Shown here piece after piece: positions 18,430-26,924 of a stretch of DNA of 64,000 nucleotides. The notes beneath the pieces were generated by a model. That model saw only the letters and a program-made list of their open reading frames with translations, was not told the origin of the DNA and did no database searches. Location: positions 3,408-67,407 of the forward strand of contig CAKULV010000010.1 of assembly GCA_934667425.1 (NCBI GenBank). The letters are read 5' to 3'. How positions within the stretch are numbered: the stretch's first letter is position 1; each line of letters starts with the position of its first letter. The position numbers and the translations under genes are program-made. The DNA comes from an uncultured Kiritimatiellota bacterium (GTDB lineage Bacteria; Verrucomicrobiota; Kiritimatiellia; RFP12; UBA1067).

Positions 18430-20087
18430 GCGACGACAAACCAGAGCTTGATCAGGAAGTGGCGGAGGAACTCCAGTTCGAGGAATCCAGGCTCGAGGAG
18501 ATAGAGAAGCAGTTCGAGACTCCGACGTTCTTCTCCCGAATAAAGATGCTTCTCCGCGGTCTAAAGGCGCCAGCGGGATCGCGCGAGTACAAGGAGGCCC
18601 TCATAGAGATGCAGCGGCTTCTCGCTCCGGTAGGGGCAATCGTAATACCGCTGATCTTCATTGCGATCCTGTTCGTATGTTCGGTGCCGAACAAGTCCAA
18701 CAGGGATCTGACGGATATCAATGTCGCGAAGGCGGAGGACGACGTGAGCCTTGACGAGCCGCCGCCGGAGATGGAGGATATGCAGGATCAGAGTACCGAT
18801 CAGGCGGCAATCGAGACCGAGGTGATGAACGCAATCGCCAACCCGTCGCTGAACAATCTGGCGACGCCAACCGATGTCGTTGCGCCATCCTCTGATACGT
18901 CCGCGCCTACGGTCGATGCGCCCAATGCCGTAATGGACATCGTCGCTCCGGTCAAGATGCGCACCACGCTTCAGGCGGCGCGTTCCGCCGGAGCCCGCGC
19001 AAAGGCTTTGGCCAAGTTTGGCGGCGATGCGGAGACTGAACGCTGCGTGATGAGGGCATTGCGCTGGCTTAAGACCCAGCAAAGGCCGGACGGCAGCTGG
19101 GCTGGGCGCAGCGGTTCGCTGAACATGACGGGCTTTGTGGTTCTCACTTACCTTTCCCGCGGCATCAAGCCTGGTGGCGATCCTGAATTTGGGGACACGG
19201 TGAGGAAGGGGGTTGAGTACCTCATGCGAAACCGCTACAAGGATGCAATCGCCCTTGCGGCTCTCGCCGAGGCCTATGGCCTTTCTCGCAACCCAAACAT
19301 CCGGGAGATCGTGGAGCAGTCGCTCAACGACCTTGCCGACAAGATGAAGGGGACTATTTGGGGGCCTTGGAAGGACGGGTCGAAGAATGTTGAGCCGAAG
19401 GATCTCACGAAACTCACGTTCTACGTGATGGCCCTGCGTTCGGCGCAGCTCTCGAAGTTCAACATCCCAAACCTCAAGTATGCCCTTGACAAGCTCAGGG
19501 AGGGCTTTCTGCATCAGGCTAACAAGAAGCTCGGCGGATTTTCGAGCGCCTACTACGGTCCGCCGCCCGCAAACTATCCGCGAATCATGATGTGGCACTA
19601 CATGCTTGGCGTGGTAGGCATGCAGTATGTCGGGGCTGGAGACAATCCAGTAATCGACAAGACGCTTGGCATCCTGATGGATGAATGGGAGCCGCCGACG
19701 CTATCGACGACGGACATCTCGTGCTGTCCAACACGCGCCAACTACTGGGCTACGATGGTTTTCTTCAACTACTACGAAGGCGACAAGCGTTGGTTCGAGT
19801 GGAACGCCAGGATGAAGGCCGTGTACAAGCGCGGGCAGCGCAAGATTGCCGGCAAGTACCTTGACCATACAGGGATGCCGCAAGAACTGGGCTATTGGGA
19901 ATGCGAGGATATGCACATCGGATCACAGCCGATCGCGCCTACCTGCTACGTGGCACTCCAGCTTATGGTTTATTATCGCTATCTGCCTACAGGACAGAAA
20001 AGCGCGTGGAAAGTCACCGAGGAAAAAGAAGAGACGGATGTCTCAAGCGCGGCGAAAGACGATGTCGATGTCTCCATCGACATCTGA
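18426..20087 (+). CDS. membrane-anchored squalene-cyclase/prenyltransferase-like toroid protein
   Basis: The 553-residue protein has an acidic cytoplasmic N-terminus (about 1-72), one membrane helix (PVGAIVIPLIFIAILFVCSV, about 74-93) and an acidic, proline-containing periplasmic linker reminiscent of TonB-type proteins (about 95-190). A terpenoid-cyclase alpha-alpha toroid follows from about 200 to 525. Toroid repeats include ALRWLKTQQRPDGSWAGRSG and VEYLMRNRYKDAIALAALAEAYG. No DxDD or DxxDD cyclase acid motif is visible, so enzymatic cyclisation is unlikely; the fold may be used for binding. It starts at GTG overlapping the preceding stop. Confidence 0.7.
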   Translation: MSDDKPELDQEVAEELQFEESRLEEIEKQFETPTFFSRIKMLLRGLKAPAGSREYKEALIEMQRLLAPVGAIVIPLIFIAILFVCSVPNKSNRDLTDINVAKAEDDVSLDEPPPEMEDMQDQSTDQAAIETEVMNAIANPSLNNLATPTDVVAPSSDTSAPTVDAPNAVMDIVAPVKMRTTLQAARSAGARAKALAKFGGDAETERCVMRALRWLKTQQRPDGSWAGRSGSLNMTGFVVLTYLSRGIKPGGDPEFGDTVRKGVEYLMRNRYKDAIALAALAEAYGLSRNPNIREIVEQSLNDLADKMKGTIWGPWKDGSKNVEPKDLTKLTFYVMALRSAQLSKFNIPNLKYALDKLREGFLHQANKKLGGFSSAYYGPPPANYPRIMMWHYMLGVVGMQYVGAGDNPVIDKTLGILMDEWEPPTLSTTDISCCPTRANYWATMVFFNYYEGDKRWFEWNARMKAVYKRGQRKIAGKYLDHTGMPQELGYWECEDMHIGSQPIAPTCYVALQLMVYYRYLPTGQKSAWKVTEEKEETDVSSAAKDDVDVSIDI

Positions 20088-20142
20088 TGGGGCTTGCAAA
20101 TCTCCGTGCAACGCACAGCGCATAATGGGGGTTATGTAAACT

Positions 20143-20913
20143 ATGGACAGTACGTTAAGCATAGTGCCTTCTGAGGGTTCTAACGACTTCCCTGTACTCA
20201 AGGCTTTTCAGGAATACATAGATGCGGAACAGGCCAAGGCCCGGAAAAGGATGCTTGGGTTGAGCGTGTTCTTCATAATCCTGCTCGTCGTGGTTGTCGT
20301 TACGTTTGTGCTGATTCTCACGACCGTGGTCAACAGGAATCAGGCCTTGTCCGACCGGCTGCTTGATTACGCATTGAGCGAACGCCACCGGGAAATGGCC
20401 GTTCCGCAACAGACGGTCATCCAGCCCCATGTCTCGACGGCATCGGTGCAGGACATGATCAAGCCCATAATCGAGCGGCTTGAACGAGAACAGGCGTCGA
20501 TGAAGACTGCCTACGAACAGCAACAGAAAGAGGCTAAGGCAATTGCCGATGCCCGAGACAGGGAGCGTGTCGCTGAACTCGAAAAGGCACGGAAGGAATT
20601 GCAGAAAGAACGGGCCAGGGCCAAAAAGGAGGCGGATGCCCAGGCGGCCAAGGAACGGCACCTTAGGCGGTTGTATCCCGAATATTACAGCCAAAGGGAC
20701 GAAGCGCAATACCCTTCTCCCGCCGCGCAGCCTCAGCCATCACAGCAAAGGCAGACCCTGCGTGAAACGCAGCCTTCGGCCGGTGTGCGCAGTCAGGCGT
20801 CTGGACAAAAGCCAAATGCAAAGATACCAGACCTGAAGCCTGTCACATATTTCAACAGTGATGACAATGACGAAGTTCCGTTTCTCCTTGAGACCCCTAA
20901 AAAGTCGCAATAG
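20143..20913 (+). CDS. single-pass membrane protein with coiled coil, unknown function
   Basis: I do not recognise a family. The 256-residue protein has a 37-residue N-terminus, a membrane helix (LSVFFIILLVVVVVTFVLILTTVV, about 39-62) and a long charged coiled coil (about 105-180; REQASMKTAYEQQQKEAKAIADARD...). A Gln/Pro/Ser-rich segment and a short acidic end follow. It is preceded by GGGGGTT as a ribosome site. Its position 55 nt after the toroid gene and 17 nt before the NYN nuclease gene suggests co-transcription. Base composition is more AT-rich than in the flanking genes. Confidence 0.6.
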   Translation: MDSTLSIVPSEGSNDFPVLKAFQEYIDAEQAKARKRMLGLSVFFIILLVVVVVTFVLILTTVVNRNQALSDRLLDYALSERHREMAVPQQTVIQPHVSTASVQDMIKPIIERLEREQASMKTAYEQQQKEAKAIADARDRERVAELEKARKELQKERARAKKEADAQAAKERHLRRLYPEYYSQRDEAQYPSPAAQPQPSQQRQTLRETQPSAGVRSQASGQKPNAKIPDLKPVTYFNSDDNDEVPFLLETPKKSQ

Positions 20914-20930
20914 ACAGAAAACGAGGGCAT

Positions 20931-21611
20931 ATGTCGGAAAAGGCGATTGTTTTCATTGATGGAGGATGGCTCTACAAGTACAGAACGGCCCTTTTCACGA
21001 AACTTGGCGAAAACAACTTCGAGATTGACTATGCCAAATTGCCGCGTATGCTGTGCGAAGATGTGGCAGATGCCATTGATGAGGATGTTTCGCTTGTGAA
21101 GACCCTTTATTTCGGGACAATCCCCTCTTCCCGATCTGGCTACAACACGTCAAAGCAATATTCTTTCTACGACTTTCTAGACCGGACATGCGGCTACGAC
21201 ACGAATATCCACGAGATTGACGTGATGCCAGAGGATGTCCGCTCGGCCGGAAGCAGTTGGGTCGATGTCTCAATGGCGACAAACATAGTGTACTATTCGT
21301 CCCTTCCGTGCGTAATGGACATTGCCATAATAGTAAGCGATAGCATTGACCTGCTTCCGGCAATTCGCCGGGCCAGATCATTGGGGAAGCGTGTGCAGCT
21401 TGTCGGAGACCGGCATCCCCCTTCCGATTCTACCGAGCCACGCATTGGTGACTTCCATCCAATATGCCTAGAAGACCATGCGGCGGACATAAGGCTTGTG
21501 CGGGAGCTGGTCAAGCGCATCTGCAAGCAGTGTGGCCGTGAAGAGGAGACTACCTGGGCTGGCGCCGAATTCTTCTGCGACAGATGCAGAGGACGCCACA
21601 GAAACTCCTGA
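20931..21611 (+). CDS. NYN (PIN-like) domain ribonuclease with C-terminal zinc ribbon
   Basis: Predicted metal-dependent RNase of the LabA/DUF88 type, 226 residues. Residues about 4-170 show the NYN fold: AIVFIDGGWLYKY (first acidic residue), WVDVSMATNIVYY (second Asp), and IAIIVSDSIDLLPAIRRARSLGKRVQLVG, in which the SDSIDLLP acidic cluster is the classic third motif. The C-terminus holds a four-cysteine ribbon (CKQCGREEETTWAGAEFFC with a following DRC), probably zinc-binding and RNA-contacting. It is downstream of the coiled-coil gene and convergent with the aldolase gene. Confidence 0.82.
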   Translation: MSEKAIVFIDGGWLYKYRTALFTKLGENNFEIDYAKLPRMLCEDVADAIDEDVSLVKTLYFGTIPSSRSGYNTSKQYSFYDFLDRTCGYDTNIHEIDVMPEDVRSAGSSWVDVSMATNIVYYSSLPCVMDIAIIVSDSIDLLPAIRRARSLGKRVQLVGDRHPPSDSTEPRIGDFHPICLEDHAADIRLVRELVKRICKQCGREEETTWAGAEFFCDRCRGRHRNS

Positions 21612-21661
21612 GCCTCTCTGCAGCGTCCTTCATCCAATTCCGCCATTGGACGGGATATCTC

Positions 21662-21694
21662 AAACTCAAGGCTTCAATCAGCCTTGAAGAGTTT
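21662..21694. terminator. bidirectional hairpin between the NYN and aldolase genes
   Basis: Nested inverted repeats: AAACTC (21662-21667) with GAGTTT (21689-21694), and AAGGCT (21668-21673) with AGCCTT (21680-21685). The aldolase stop codon sits in the loop. It is positioned to end transcription from both convergent genes, although no long U-tract follows. Confidence 0.5.
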
Positions 21695-22522
21695 CATCAC
21701 CCTCTTCACGTCATCGGCAATCGCGCCCGTCACGCATGTCGCGACATCGTGGAACTGAAGCCCTTCCGGGATGCGCTTCACAATGTCATATACGGCCTTG
21801 CCGCCGGCGAGGGCGCCATAGGTGTAGTAGTTGATCTTGCGGATGCCCTTGCTTATCGCCTGATGGTAGTCATTTGCCGAAAGGCCGGAGCCACCATGCA
21901 TCACAAGCGGAAGATCTCCGGTGGATTTCCTAACTTCATCTATCACGTCGAATGAGAGCCTTGGCGTCGTCTTGTACACTCCATGGACAGTTCCAAATGA
22001 AATCGCCAAGGCATCAACCCCTGTCGTCTGGACGAATTGGGCAGCTTCATCAGGCTTGGTGTAGAAGTCTTCCGGCGTATACTCCTTCAGTTCGCCATTG
22101 AAGTTGTGCGGCATCGATCCAAGTTCCGCCTCTGTAGTGGCTCCGAGGGCATGCGCAGTCTTTGCCACGAAGGCCGTAGCCTTCATGTTTTCCTCGTATG
22201 GAAGCGCAGAGCCATCGAACATCACGGATGTAAAGCCCATGGCCAAAGCCCTGAGGCAAACCTCTATCGAATCCCCGTGGTCGAGATGCACCGCCACGGG
22301 TGTCTTGGCGGCACGGGCCAACTGGATCATTATAGGCCCGGCAACGGCAAGCGGAATGTATTTCTCATGCGCTGGCGCATGCTGCAATACAAAAGGTATG
22401 CCCAGTTCCTCCGATGCCCTTATTGCGCCCATTGCTGATTCAAGGGACGCGCAGTTGAACCCACCCACGGCATAGTTGCCCTTTACGGCATCCGCAAGGA
22501 TTTCCTTCATGCTTACAAGCAT
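21674..22522 (-). CDS. class II fructose/tagatose-bisphosphate aldolase family protein
   Basis: Zinc-dependent aldol cleavage of a ketose bisphosphate. The 282-residue length is typical of the short class II (GatY/KbaY/Fba) type. Motifs: VAVHLDHGDSIEVCLRALAMGF (zinc His and active-site Asp), SVMFDGSALPYEENM, EAELGSM, ISFGTVHGVYK, LPLVMHGGSGL (zinc His) and the phosphate-binding INYYT. The ATG follows GAAAGG by 9 nt. Fructose versus tagatose specificity is not decidable. It is the last gene of the leftward housekeeping run. Confidence 0.88.
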   Translation of the reverse strand: MLVSMKEILADAVKGNYAVGGFNCASLESAMGAIRASEELGIPFVLQHAPAHEKYIPLAVAGPIMIQLARAAKTPVAVHLDHGDSIEVCLRALAMGFTSVMFDGSALPYEENMKATAFVAKTAHALGATTEAELGSMPHNFNGELKEYTPEDFYTKPDEAAQFVQTTGVDALAISFGTVHGVYKTTPRLSFDVIDEVRKSTGDLPLVMHGGSGLSANDYHQAISKGIRKINYYTYGALAGGKAVYDIVKRIPEGLQFHDVATCVTGAIADDVKRVMKLFKAD

Positions 22523-22577
22523 TGTCTTAGCCTTTCATTTGTTTTTGACATTGGTTGACCCAAAGAGATTCCACACG

Positions 22578-23180
22578 TTAAACCTCAGTTCGCCTGTTTA
22601 TCGCACGCCGCAATGTCAGGGGGTCTGAATAGGACACGCCAGAATCAGCCGGCAGCCCGAAGGCGAGTCGGGAGACACGCACATGCACACCGATATTCGC
22701 CAGATACTCTGCCAGATATCCGGCGGTGGCATCCCCTTCTATGTCCGTTGACACGGCGATAAGGATTTCTGAAAAGCGTTCATTTAAGACCCTGTCGCCA
22801 AGTTCCTTGAACCGCAGCTTGTCGGGACCAATCCTATGGGTAGGAGACAATTTCCCGCCAAGAACATGGTATCTGCCCTTGAATGCGCCGGAAGCCTCAA
22901 TTGGCAATATATCGGCAGGCTCCTCGACGACGCATACCACAGTACCATCCCTTAGCGCATCGACGCACAACTTGCACGGATCTTCATCCCGAACAGTAAA
23001 GGCTCCGCATCGAGAGCAGCACACAACAGAATCGCGTGCAGCCTTCAACGCCCACGACAAAGGGTCAAGAAGCCTGACCGGCTCCTTGAGCAATGCAAGA
23101 GCCGCCCTTGAGGCGGATCGTTTCCCAAGGCTGGGGAGCCTTGAGAGAATCCGCGTAAGATCCTCGATCGGAGCGATCAT
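22578..23180 (-). CDS. recR: recombination mediator RecR
   Basis: RecFOR-pathway protein that helps load RecA on gapped DNA. The 200-residue product has the N-terminal helix-hairpin-helix (LPSLGKRSASRAALALL), a zinc finger (CSRCGAFTVRDEDPCKLC), a Toprim domain (VVCVVEEPADILPIEASGAFKGRYHVLGG) and the C-terminal Walker-like segment (RLAFGLPADSGVSYSDPLTL). The start codon abuts the ybaB stop codon, the standard ybaB-recR pairing. Confidence 0.96.
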   Translation of the reverse strand: MIAPIEDLTRILSRLPSLGKRSASRAALALLKEPVRLLDPLSWALKAARDSVVCCSRCGAFTVRDEDPCKLCVDALRDGTVVCVVEEPADILPIEASGAFKGRYHVLGGKLSPTHRIGPDKLRFKELGDRVLNERFSEILIAVSTDIEGDATAGYLAEYLANIGVHVRVSRLAFGLPADSGVSYSDPLTLRRAINRRTEV

Positions 23181-23498
23181 TTACTTGCCGAAGAGACTGC
23201 CCATTCCCCCCGCCTGCATGACCTTGGCCATGTGTTCCTGGGTTGTCTTCTTTACGCTCTTCAAGGCGCCATTGACTACGTTGAAAAGCATTGTCTCAAA
23301 ACGGTCGTGCTTGCCGGCCGCCACTTCTGCCCACGTTTCCGGCGAGATGCTGATTTTCGAGATCGTGAAATCGCCCTTGGCCGTTACGGTAATTCCGCCG
23401 TTGGAATAGTCTACACTGATCTTCTCTATCTCCTGCTGGATGCGCTTCGCCTCCGAGCGCATCTGCATTGCCTGCTTCACCTGATCAAAGATACCCAT
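23181..23498 (-). CDS. ybaB: YbaB/EbfC family nucleoid-associated protein
   Basis: Small dimeric DNA-binding protein of 105 residues. The family pattern is visible: N-terminal MGIFDQVKQAMQMRSEAKRIQQEIEK, then GGITVTAKGDFTISKISISPE, and a C-terminal helix followed by a glycine-rich end (MQAGGMGSLFGK). AGAGGA precedes the ATG by 6 nt. recR begins at the next base. Confidence 0.94.
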   Translation of the reverse strand: MGIFDQVKQAMQMRSEAKRIQQEIEKISVDYSNGGITVTAKGDFTISKISISPETWAEVAAGKHDRFETMLFNVVNGALKSVKKTTQEHMAKVMQAGGMGSLFGK

Positions 23499-23539
23499 TG
23501 ATGTCCTCTATTTTTTATTTTCGATATATGTGTGAACGA

Positions 23540-24439
23540 CTAGCTGAACGATCGGCCGGAAAGTTCCTCGTATGCCTTTACGTATATCTCCCTCGTACGG
23601 TTGATTACGTCATCCGGAAGCACCGGCCCCGGCGGTTGATGGTTGAAGTTGATAGAATCGAGCCAGTCACGCACGAATTGCTTGTCAAGTGACGGAGGAT
23701 TCTTTCCTACGGAATACAGCGCCTTTGGCCAGAATCGCGATGAATCCGGCGTAAGCACCTCATCGGCAAGGATGAGCGATCCGTCAGAGTCCATCCCAAA
23801 CTCAAATTTGGTGTCGGCGATTATCACGCCGTGGACGAGCGCATAATCCGCCGCCTTGGTGTACAGGCCGATAGTCGCATCCTTGAGCAACTTGGCGGTT
23901 TCAGCCCCGACAAGCGCCTCTGTCTGCCTATAGTCAATCGCCTCGTCATGTCCGCCAATGGCGGCCTTTGTCGTCGGCGTGAAAAGTACGGCATCAAGCT
24001 TGGAGGCGTTCTGATATCCTTCACGGAGCCTTTCGCCATTTACGGTGCCGTGCTTCTGGTACTCCTTCCATCCTGATCCGGTGAGATATCCGCGGGCAAT
24101 GCATTCCACCTCGATCATCTTCACCTTTTTGACGAGCATCGACCGACCACGAAGATCTTCCTTGTAAGGCTGGAGCTCGACCGGATACTCATCCACATTG
24201 GCGGTGATTAGGTGATTCTTCATCCCAAGGAAATCCATCCAGAAAAGCGAAAGCTGGTTCAATACCTTGCCCTTATCCGGCACTCCGCATGGAAGGATCA
24301 CGTCAAACGCGCTTATTCGGTCTGTAACGACCATGAGCAATTTATCGCCAAGATCGTATACATCGCGAACCTTGCCGCTTTTGGACTGAATACCCGGAAT
24401 TTCGCATTCCAGCAGAGCATGGTTTTTATCGTACTTCAT
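23540..24439 (-). CDS. purC: phosphoribosylaminoimidazole-succinocarboxamide synthase
   Basis: Ligates aspartate to CAIR in purine synthesis. The 299-residue length matches the longer eukaryote-like form. Motifs: GKVRDVYDLGDKLLMVVTDRISAFD (ATP site), ECIARGYLTGSGWKEYQK, and IIADTKFEFGMDSDGSLILADEVLTPDSSRFW (SAICAR signature 2). AAAGG lies 10 nt before the ATG. It has its own extended -10 promoter just behind yggS, so it can be expressed separately from the upstream run. Confidence 0.97.
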   Translation of the reverse strand: MKYDKNHALLECEIPGIQSKSGKVRDVYDLGDKLLMVVTDRISAFDVILPCGVPDKGKVLNQLSLFWMDFLGMKNHLITANVDEYPVELQPYKEDLRGRSMLVKKVKMIEVECIARGYLTGSGWKEYQKHGTVNGERLREGYQNASKLDAVLFTPTTKAAIGGHDEAIDYRQTEALVGAETAKLLKDATIGLYTKAADYALVHGVIIADTKFEFGMDSDGSLILADEVLTPDSSRFWPKALYSVGKNPPSLDKQFVRDWLDSINFNHQPPGPVLPDDVINRTREIYVKAYEELSGRSFS

Positions 24440-24468
24440 CAGTGCAGATACCTTTCAATAGTTTCCGT

Positions 24469-24477
24469 ATTATACCA
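24469..24477 (-). promoter_or_regulatory. extended -10 promoter of purC
   Basis: Minus-strand TGGTATAAT, 29 nt upstream of the purC ATG and immediately downstream of the yggS stop. Confidence 0.7.
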
Positions 24478-24484
24478 TAAACGC

Positions 24485-25261
24485 CTAATCGAGTATGCGG
24501 TCGTAATCGCCGCCGCCCTCCCCGGATTCACCCGCATCGCCGGCATCTACGGCACGCATTGGCTTGGCCTTTGGCCGCTCACCGAAGAGTACGGTGCCGA
24601 GCCGCAGCCAGGTGGCCCCCTCTTCGACGGCAATCGGGTAGTCGCCGCTCATCCCCATGGACAAGCGCGGGAACTTGGCGCCGAACTCCACCTCCATTGC
24701 ATCGCGCAGCTCCCGGAGGCCACTGAAGCATGGACGGGTCTGCTCGATTTTCTCCTTGGGGAAGAATGGCGCCATTGTCATAAACCCCTCAAGGGTCAGT
24801 GACGGGCATTTGGACATGATGTGTTCAACCGCCATCGGCACATCCGAAGGCTTCATGCCGTCCTTGGATCGCTCGCCCGAAGTGTTTACCTCAAGCAGGA
24901 TGCGGGGACGTTTCCCGATCTCGGCTGCGACGCTCTCGATCTTGTCGATCAGTTGAATGGAATCCACGGAATGAAAGCATTCGAACAGCTCGAGTGCATG
25001 GCGCACCTTGTTGCGTTGAAGGTGGCCAATCAGATGCCATTCCGGACCAGATACCGAAAGCGGCTGCTTCCACATAGCTTCCTGTACCTTGTTCTCCCCG
25101 ACAATCTTCAGTCCGGCCTCCCACGCTTCACGAACAACTTCGGCGCCATGGGTCTTTGTGACGGCGACAATCTCCACGTCAGAGGCATTCCTGTGCGAAC
25201 GCTCGCACGCAACGGAAATCCGATTCCTTACGCCATCCAATATAGAAGTGAGTTCTTGCAT
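24485..25261 (-). CDS. yggS: YggS/PROSC family PLP homeostasis protein
   Basis: PLP-binding alanine-racemase-fold protein that buffers pyridoxal phosphate and has no known catalysis. In 258 residues it shows IVAVTKTH (PLP lysine), IVGENKVQEAMWK, WHLIGHLQRNKVR, LLEVNTSGERSKDG, LTLEGFMTMAP, and LSMGMSGDYPIAVEEGATWLRLGTVLFG, the phosphate-binding end. A Gly/Asp/Glu-rich tail of about 20 residues extends beyond the usual C-terminus. It lies 15 nt after the GH31 gene. Confidence 0.94.
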   Translation of the reverse strand: MQELTSILDGVRNRISVACERSHRNASDVEIVAVTKTHGAEVVREAWEAGLKIVGENKVQEAMWKQPLSVSGPEWHLIGHLQRNKVRHALELFECFHSVDSIQLIDKIESVAAEIGKRPRILLEVNTSGERSKDGMKPSDVPMAVEHIMSKCPSLTLEGFMTMAPFFPKEKIEQTRPCFSGLRELRDAMEVEFGAKFPRLSMGMSGDYPIAVEEGATWLRLGTVLFGERPKAKPMRAVDAGDAGESGEGGGDYDRILD

Positions 25262-25276
25262 TTCGTCCCGTCAATT

Positions 25277-26905
25277 CTATTTTGTGAGAGTGAAATGCGG
25301 CAGACGCGTCAGCGGCGCCTTGACTGTAATCGTCGAGGGACCGGTCACCTCGCTGCCGTCGTCTGCGACCCACTTTCCTGGAGGGATCACGACCTTGCGT
25401 TCTGTCTGCCCCTTGCTGACGACTGGAGCCACGAGCAGATCGTCCCCCATCATGAACTCATCGGATATCTCGCTGTATCCAATCCCCGGAAAGTTGTACT
25501 CAAGGTTTCGGAGCATTGGCTCGCCCGTATGTCCACTCTGGCGGGCAAGATCGACGAACTTCTTGGCGAACTTCTGCCTGATCGCGACGACTTTCTTTAT
25601 GATCTGCTGCTTGTCCTTGTCAAGTACGCGCCACGGAGATGCGGAGAACTGCATCATCGGACACAGCGCATGAACCTGGGCAGAGCGGACGTATAGTTCG
25701 GGATCGAACTCGCTTCCTGGCAGGAATGCCGTCCATGCGCCGCCGCCGATCATGTCAGGACACATGAACGGATGCCCGAGCAATCCGCCGGCAATCATGT
25801 CCGGCACCAGCTTCTGGAGGTCTTCCCAGCTGTGCCGCTTGTCGTGGAGGCGCTCCACCACGGGCTGCCCCTGGAACCGCCAGGTGTTACGGTATTCGCA
25901 CACCGGATATTCAAGGGCGAACTTCGCGTAAGACAAAACCTGCTCACCGCTCGAGGCGTCCTTTTTTGCGCACCTGTATCCGCGCGAATAGTGCTTCGTG
26001 GCTCCGCCGTCGAACTTGAATCCGTCCGCCCCGAAATCCCGGACAAGTCTGTCAAGCTGTTCCTTGAACCAGGCGCGTCCATTGGGGTGCGTGAAGTCGA
26101 GCAGCGCCGAATAGCCGTTCCACCAGCTCGCCGCCGCCGGGGCCTTGCCGTCCGCGTTCAGGAGGAATCCGCCCCTCGTCGGATATCCCTTGACGTCATC
26201 GGGATTGCGACCCCATGCGATTCTGCGGAAGGACGGCGTATCCATGCTTACCCACGGACACATCCAGAGGATGACCTTGTACCCCATTGCGTGAAGCTTG
26301 TCCATCATCCCCTTGGGATCGCTGAAGCGGGCAGGGTCGAACCGCCAGTCGCCATATCCGGCCTGCCAGGTGTCGTCTATCATCAGGACACCGGGCGGCA
26401 AACCGTTATCCAGCATCGACTTCGCGTAGTTGAGGATGTCCTTCTCGTTCTGGTGATACGTAAGTTCAATCCATGTGTTGTACTGCGGTGCGGAGAAGAA
26501 CAGCAGGTCCGGCGTCTTGCCGTCGGACGGGAACCATGTGCCGGACGCATGCCGGAACGCATCGCGAAGCGTCTTGCCCGGCTGGCGCACGATGGGCTTT
26601 GAGGTCGCGCATTCGACGGTGATGGTTCCGTTCGTTATCCTTATCGCCGCCTGATCGTCGCACCAGATTACCCTTCCCTTGTCGGATATCAGCATCGATG
26701 CCGACTGGTTGTCGTAATTATTATCGCGCAGATCCATCGTCAGGCCGGTGCCGGACGTGAACGGCATCTTCGTGCCGAAGAAGTTCGCCGCCCCCCACCA
26801 CTTCTCGTTGTCCAGCATTTTCACGTCCAGTACGTCGGCATAAGAGCCGACAGACGCCGCCACAATCATGGCTGAAAGAACAGCCTTCATCCCATTTGTC
26901 ATCAT
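25277..26905 (-). CDS. secreted GH31 family glycosidase
   Basis: Retaining alpha-glycosidase family, 542 residues. It has a signal peptide (MKAVLSAMIVAASVGSYA) a few residues after the chosen ATG, a short N-terminal beta domain and a TIM barrel. GVLMIDDTWQAGYGDWRFD, YKVILWMCPWVSM and FGADGFKFDGGATKHYSRG are recognisable, the last holding the probable nucleophile Asp near residue 295. CPDMIGGGAW near 383 is a candidate acid/base region. The C-terminal beta domain contains DDLLVAPVV...VIPPGKW, typical of GH31. AAAGG precedes the start. It sits oddly between prmC and yggS. The substrate (xylosidase, galactosidase or glucosidase) is unresolved. Confidence 0.83.
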   Translation of the reverse strand: MMTNGMKAVLSAMIVAASVGSYADVLDVKMLDNEKWWGAANFFGTKMPFTSGTGLTMDLRDNNYDNQSASMLISDKGRVIWCDDQAAIRITNGTITVECATSKPIVRQPGKTLRDAFRHASGTWFPSDGKTPDLLFFSAPQYNTWIELTYHQNEKDILNYAKSMLDNGLPPGVLMIDDTWQAGYGDWRFDPARFSDPKGMMDKLHAMGYKVILWMCPWVSMDTPSFRRIAWGRNPDDVKGYPTRGGFLLNADGKAPAAASWWNGYSALLDFTHPNGRAWFKEQLDRLVRDFGADGFKFDGGATKHYSRGYRCAKKDASSGEQVLSYAKFALEYPVCEYRNTWRFQGQPVVERLHDKRHSWEDLQKLVPDMIAGGLLGHPFMCPDMIGGGAWTAFLPGSEFDPELYVRSAQVHALCPMMQFSASPWRVLDKDKQQIIKKVVAIRQKFAKKFVDLARQSGHTGEPMLRNLEYNFPGIGYSEISDEFMMGDDLLVAPVVSKGQTERKVVIPPGKWVADDGSEVTGPSTITVKAPLTRLPHFTLTK

Positions 26906-26924
26906 ATGTTTCTTGCCTTTCAAG

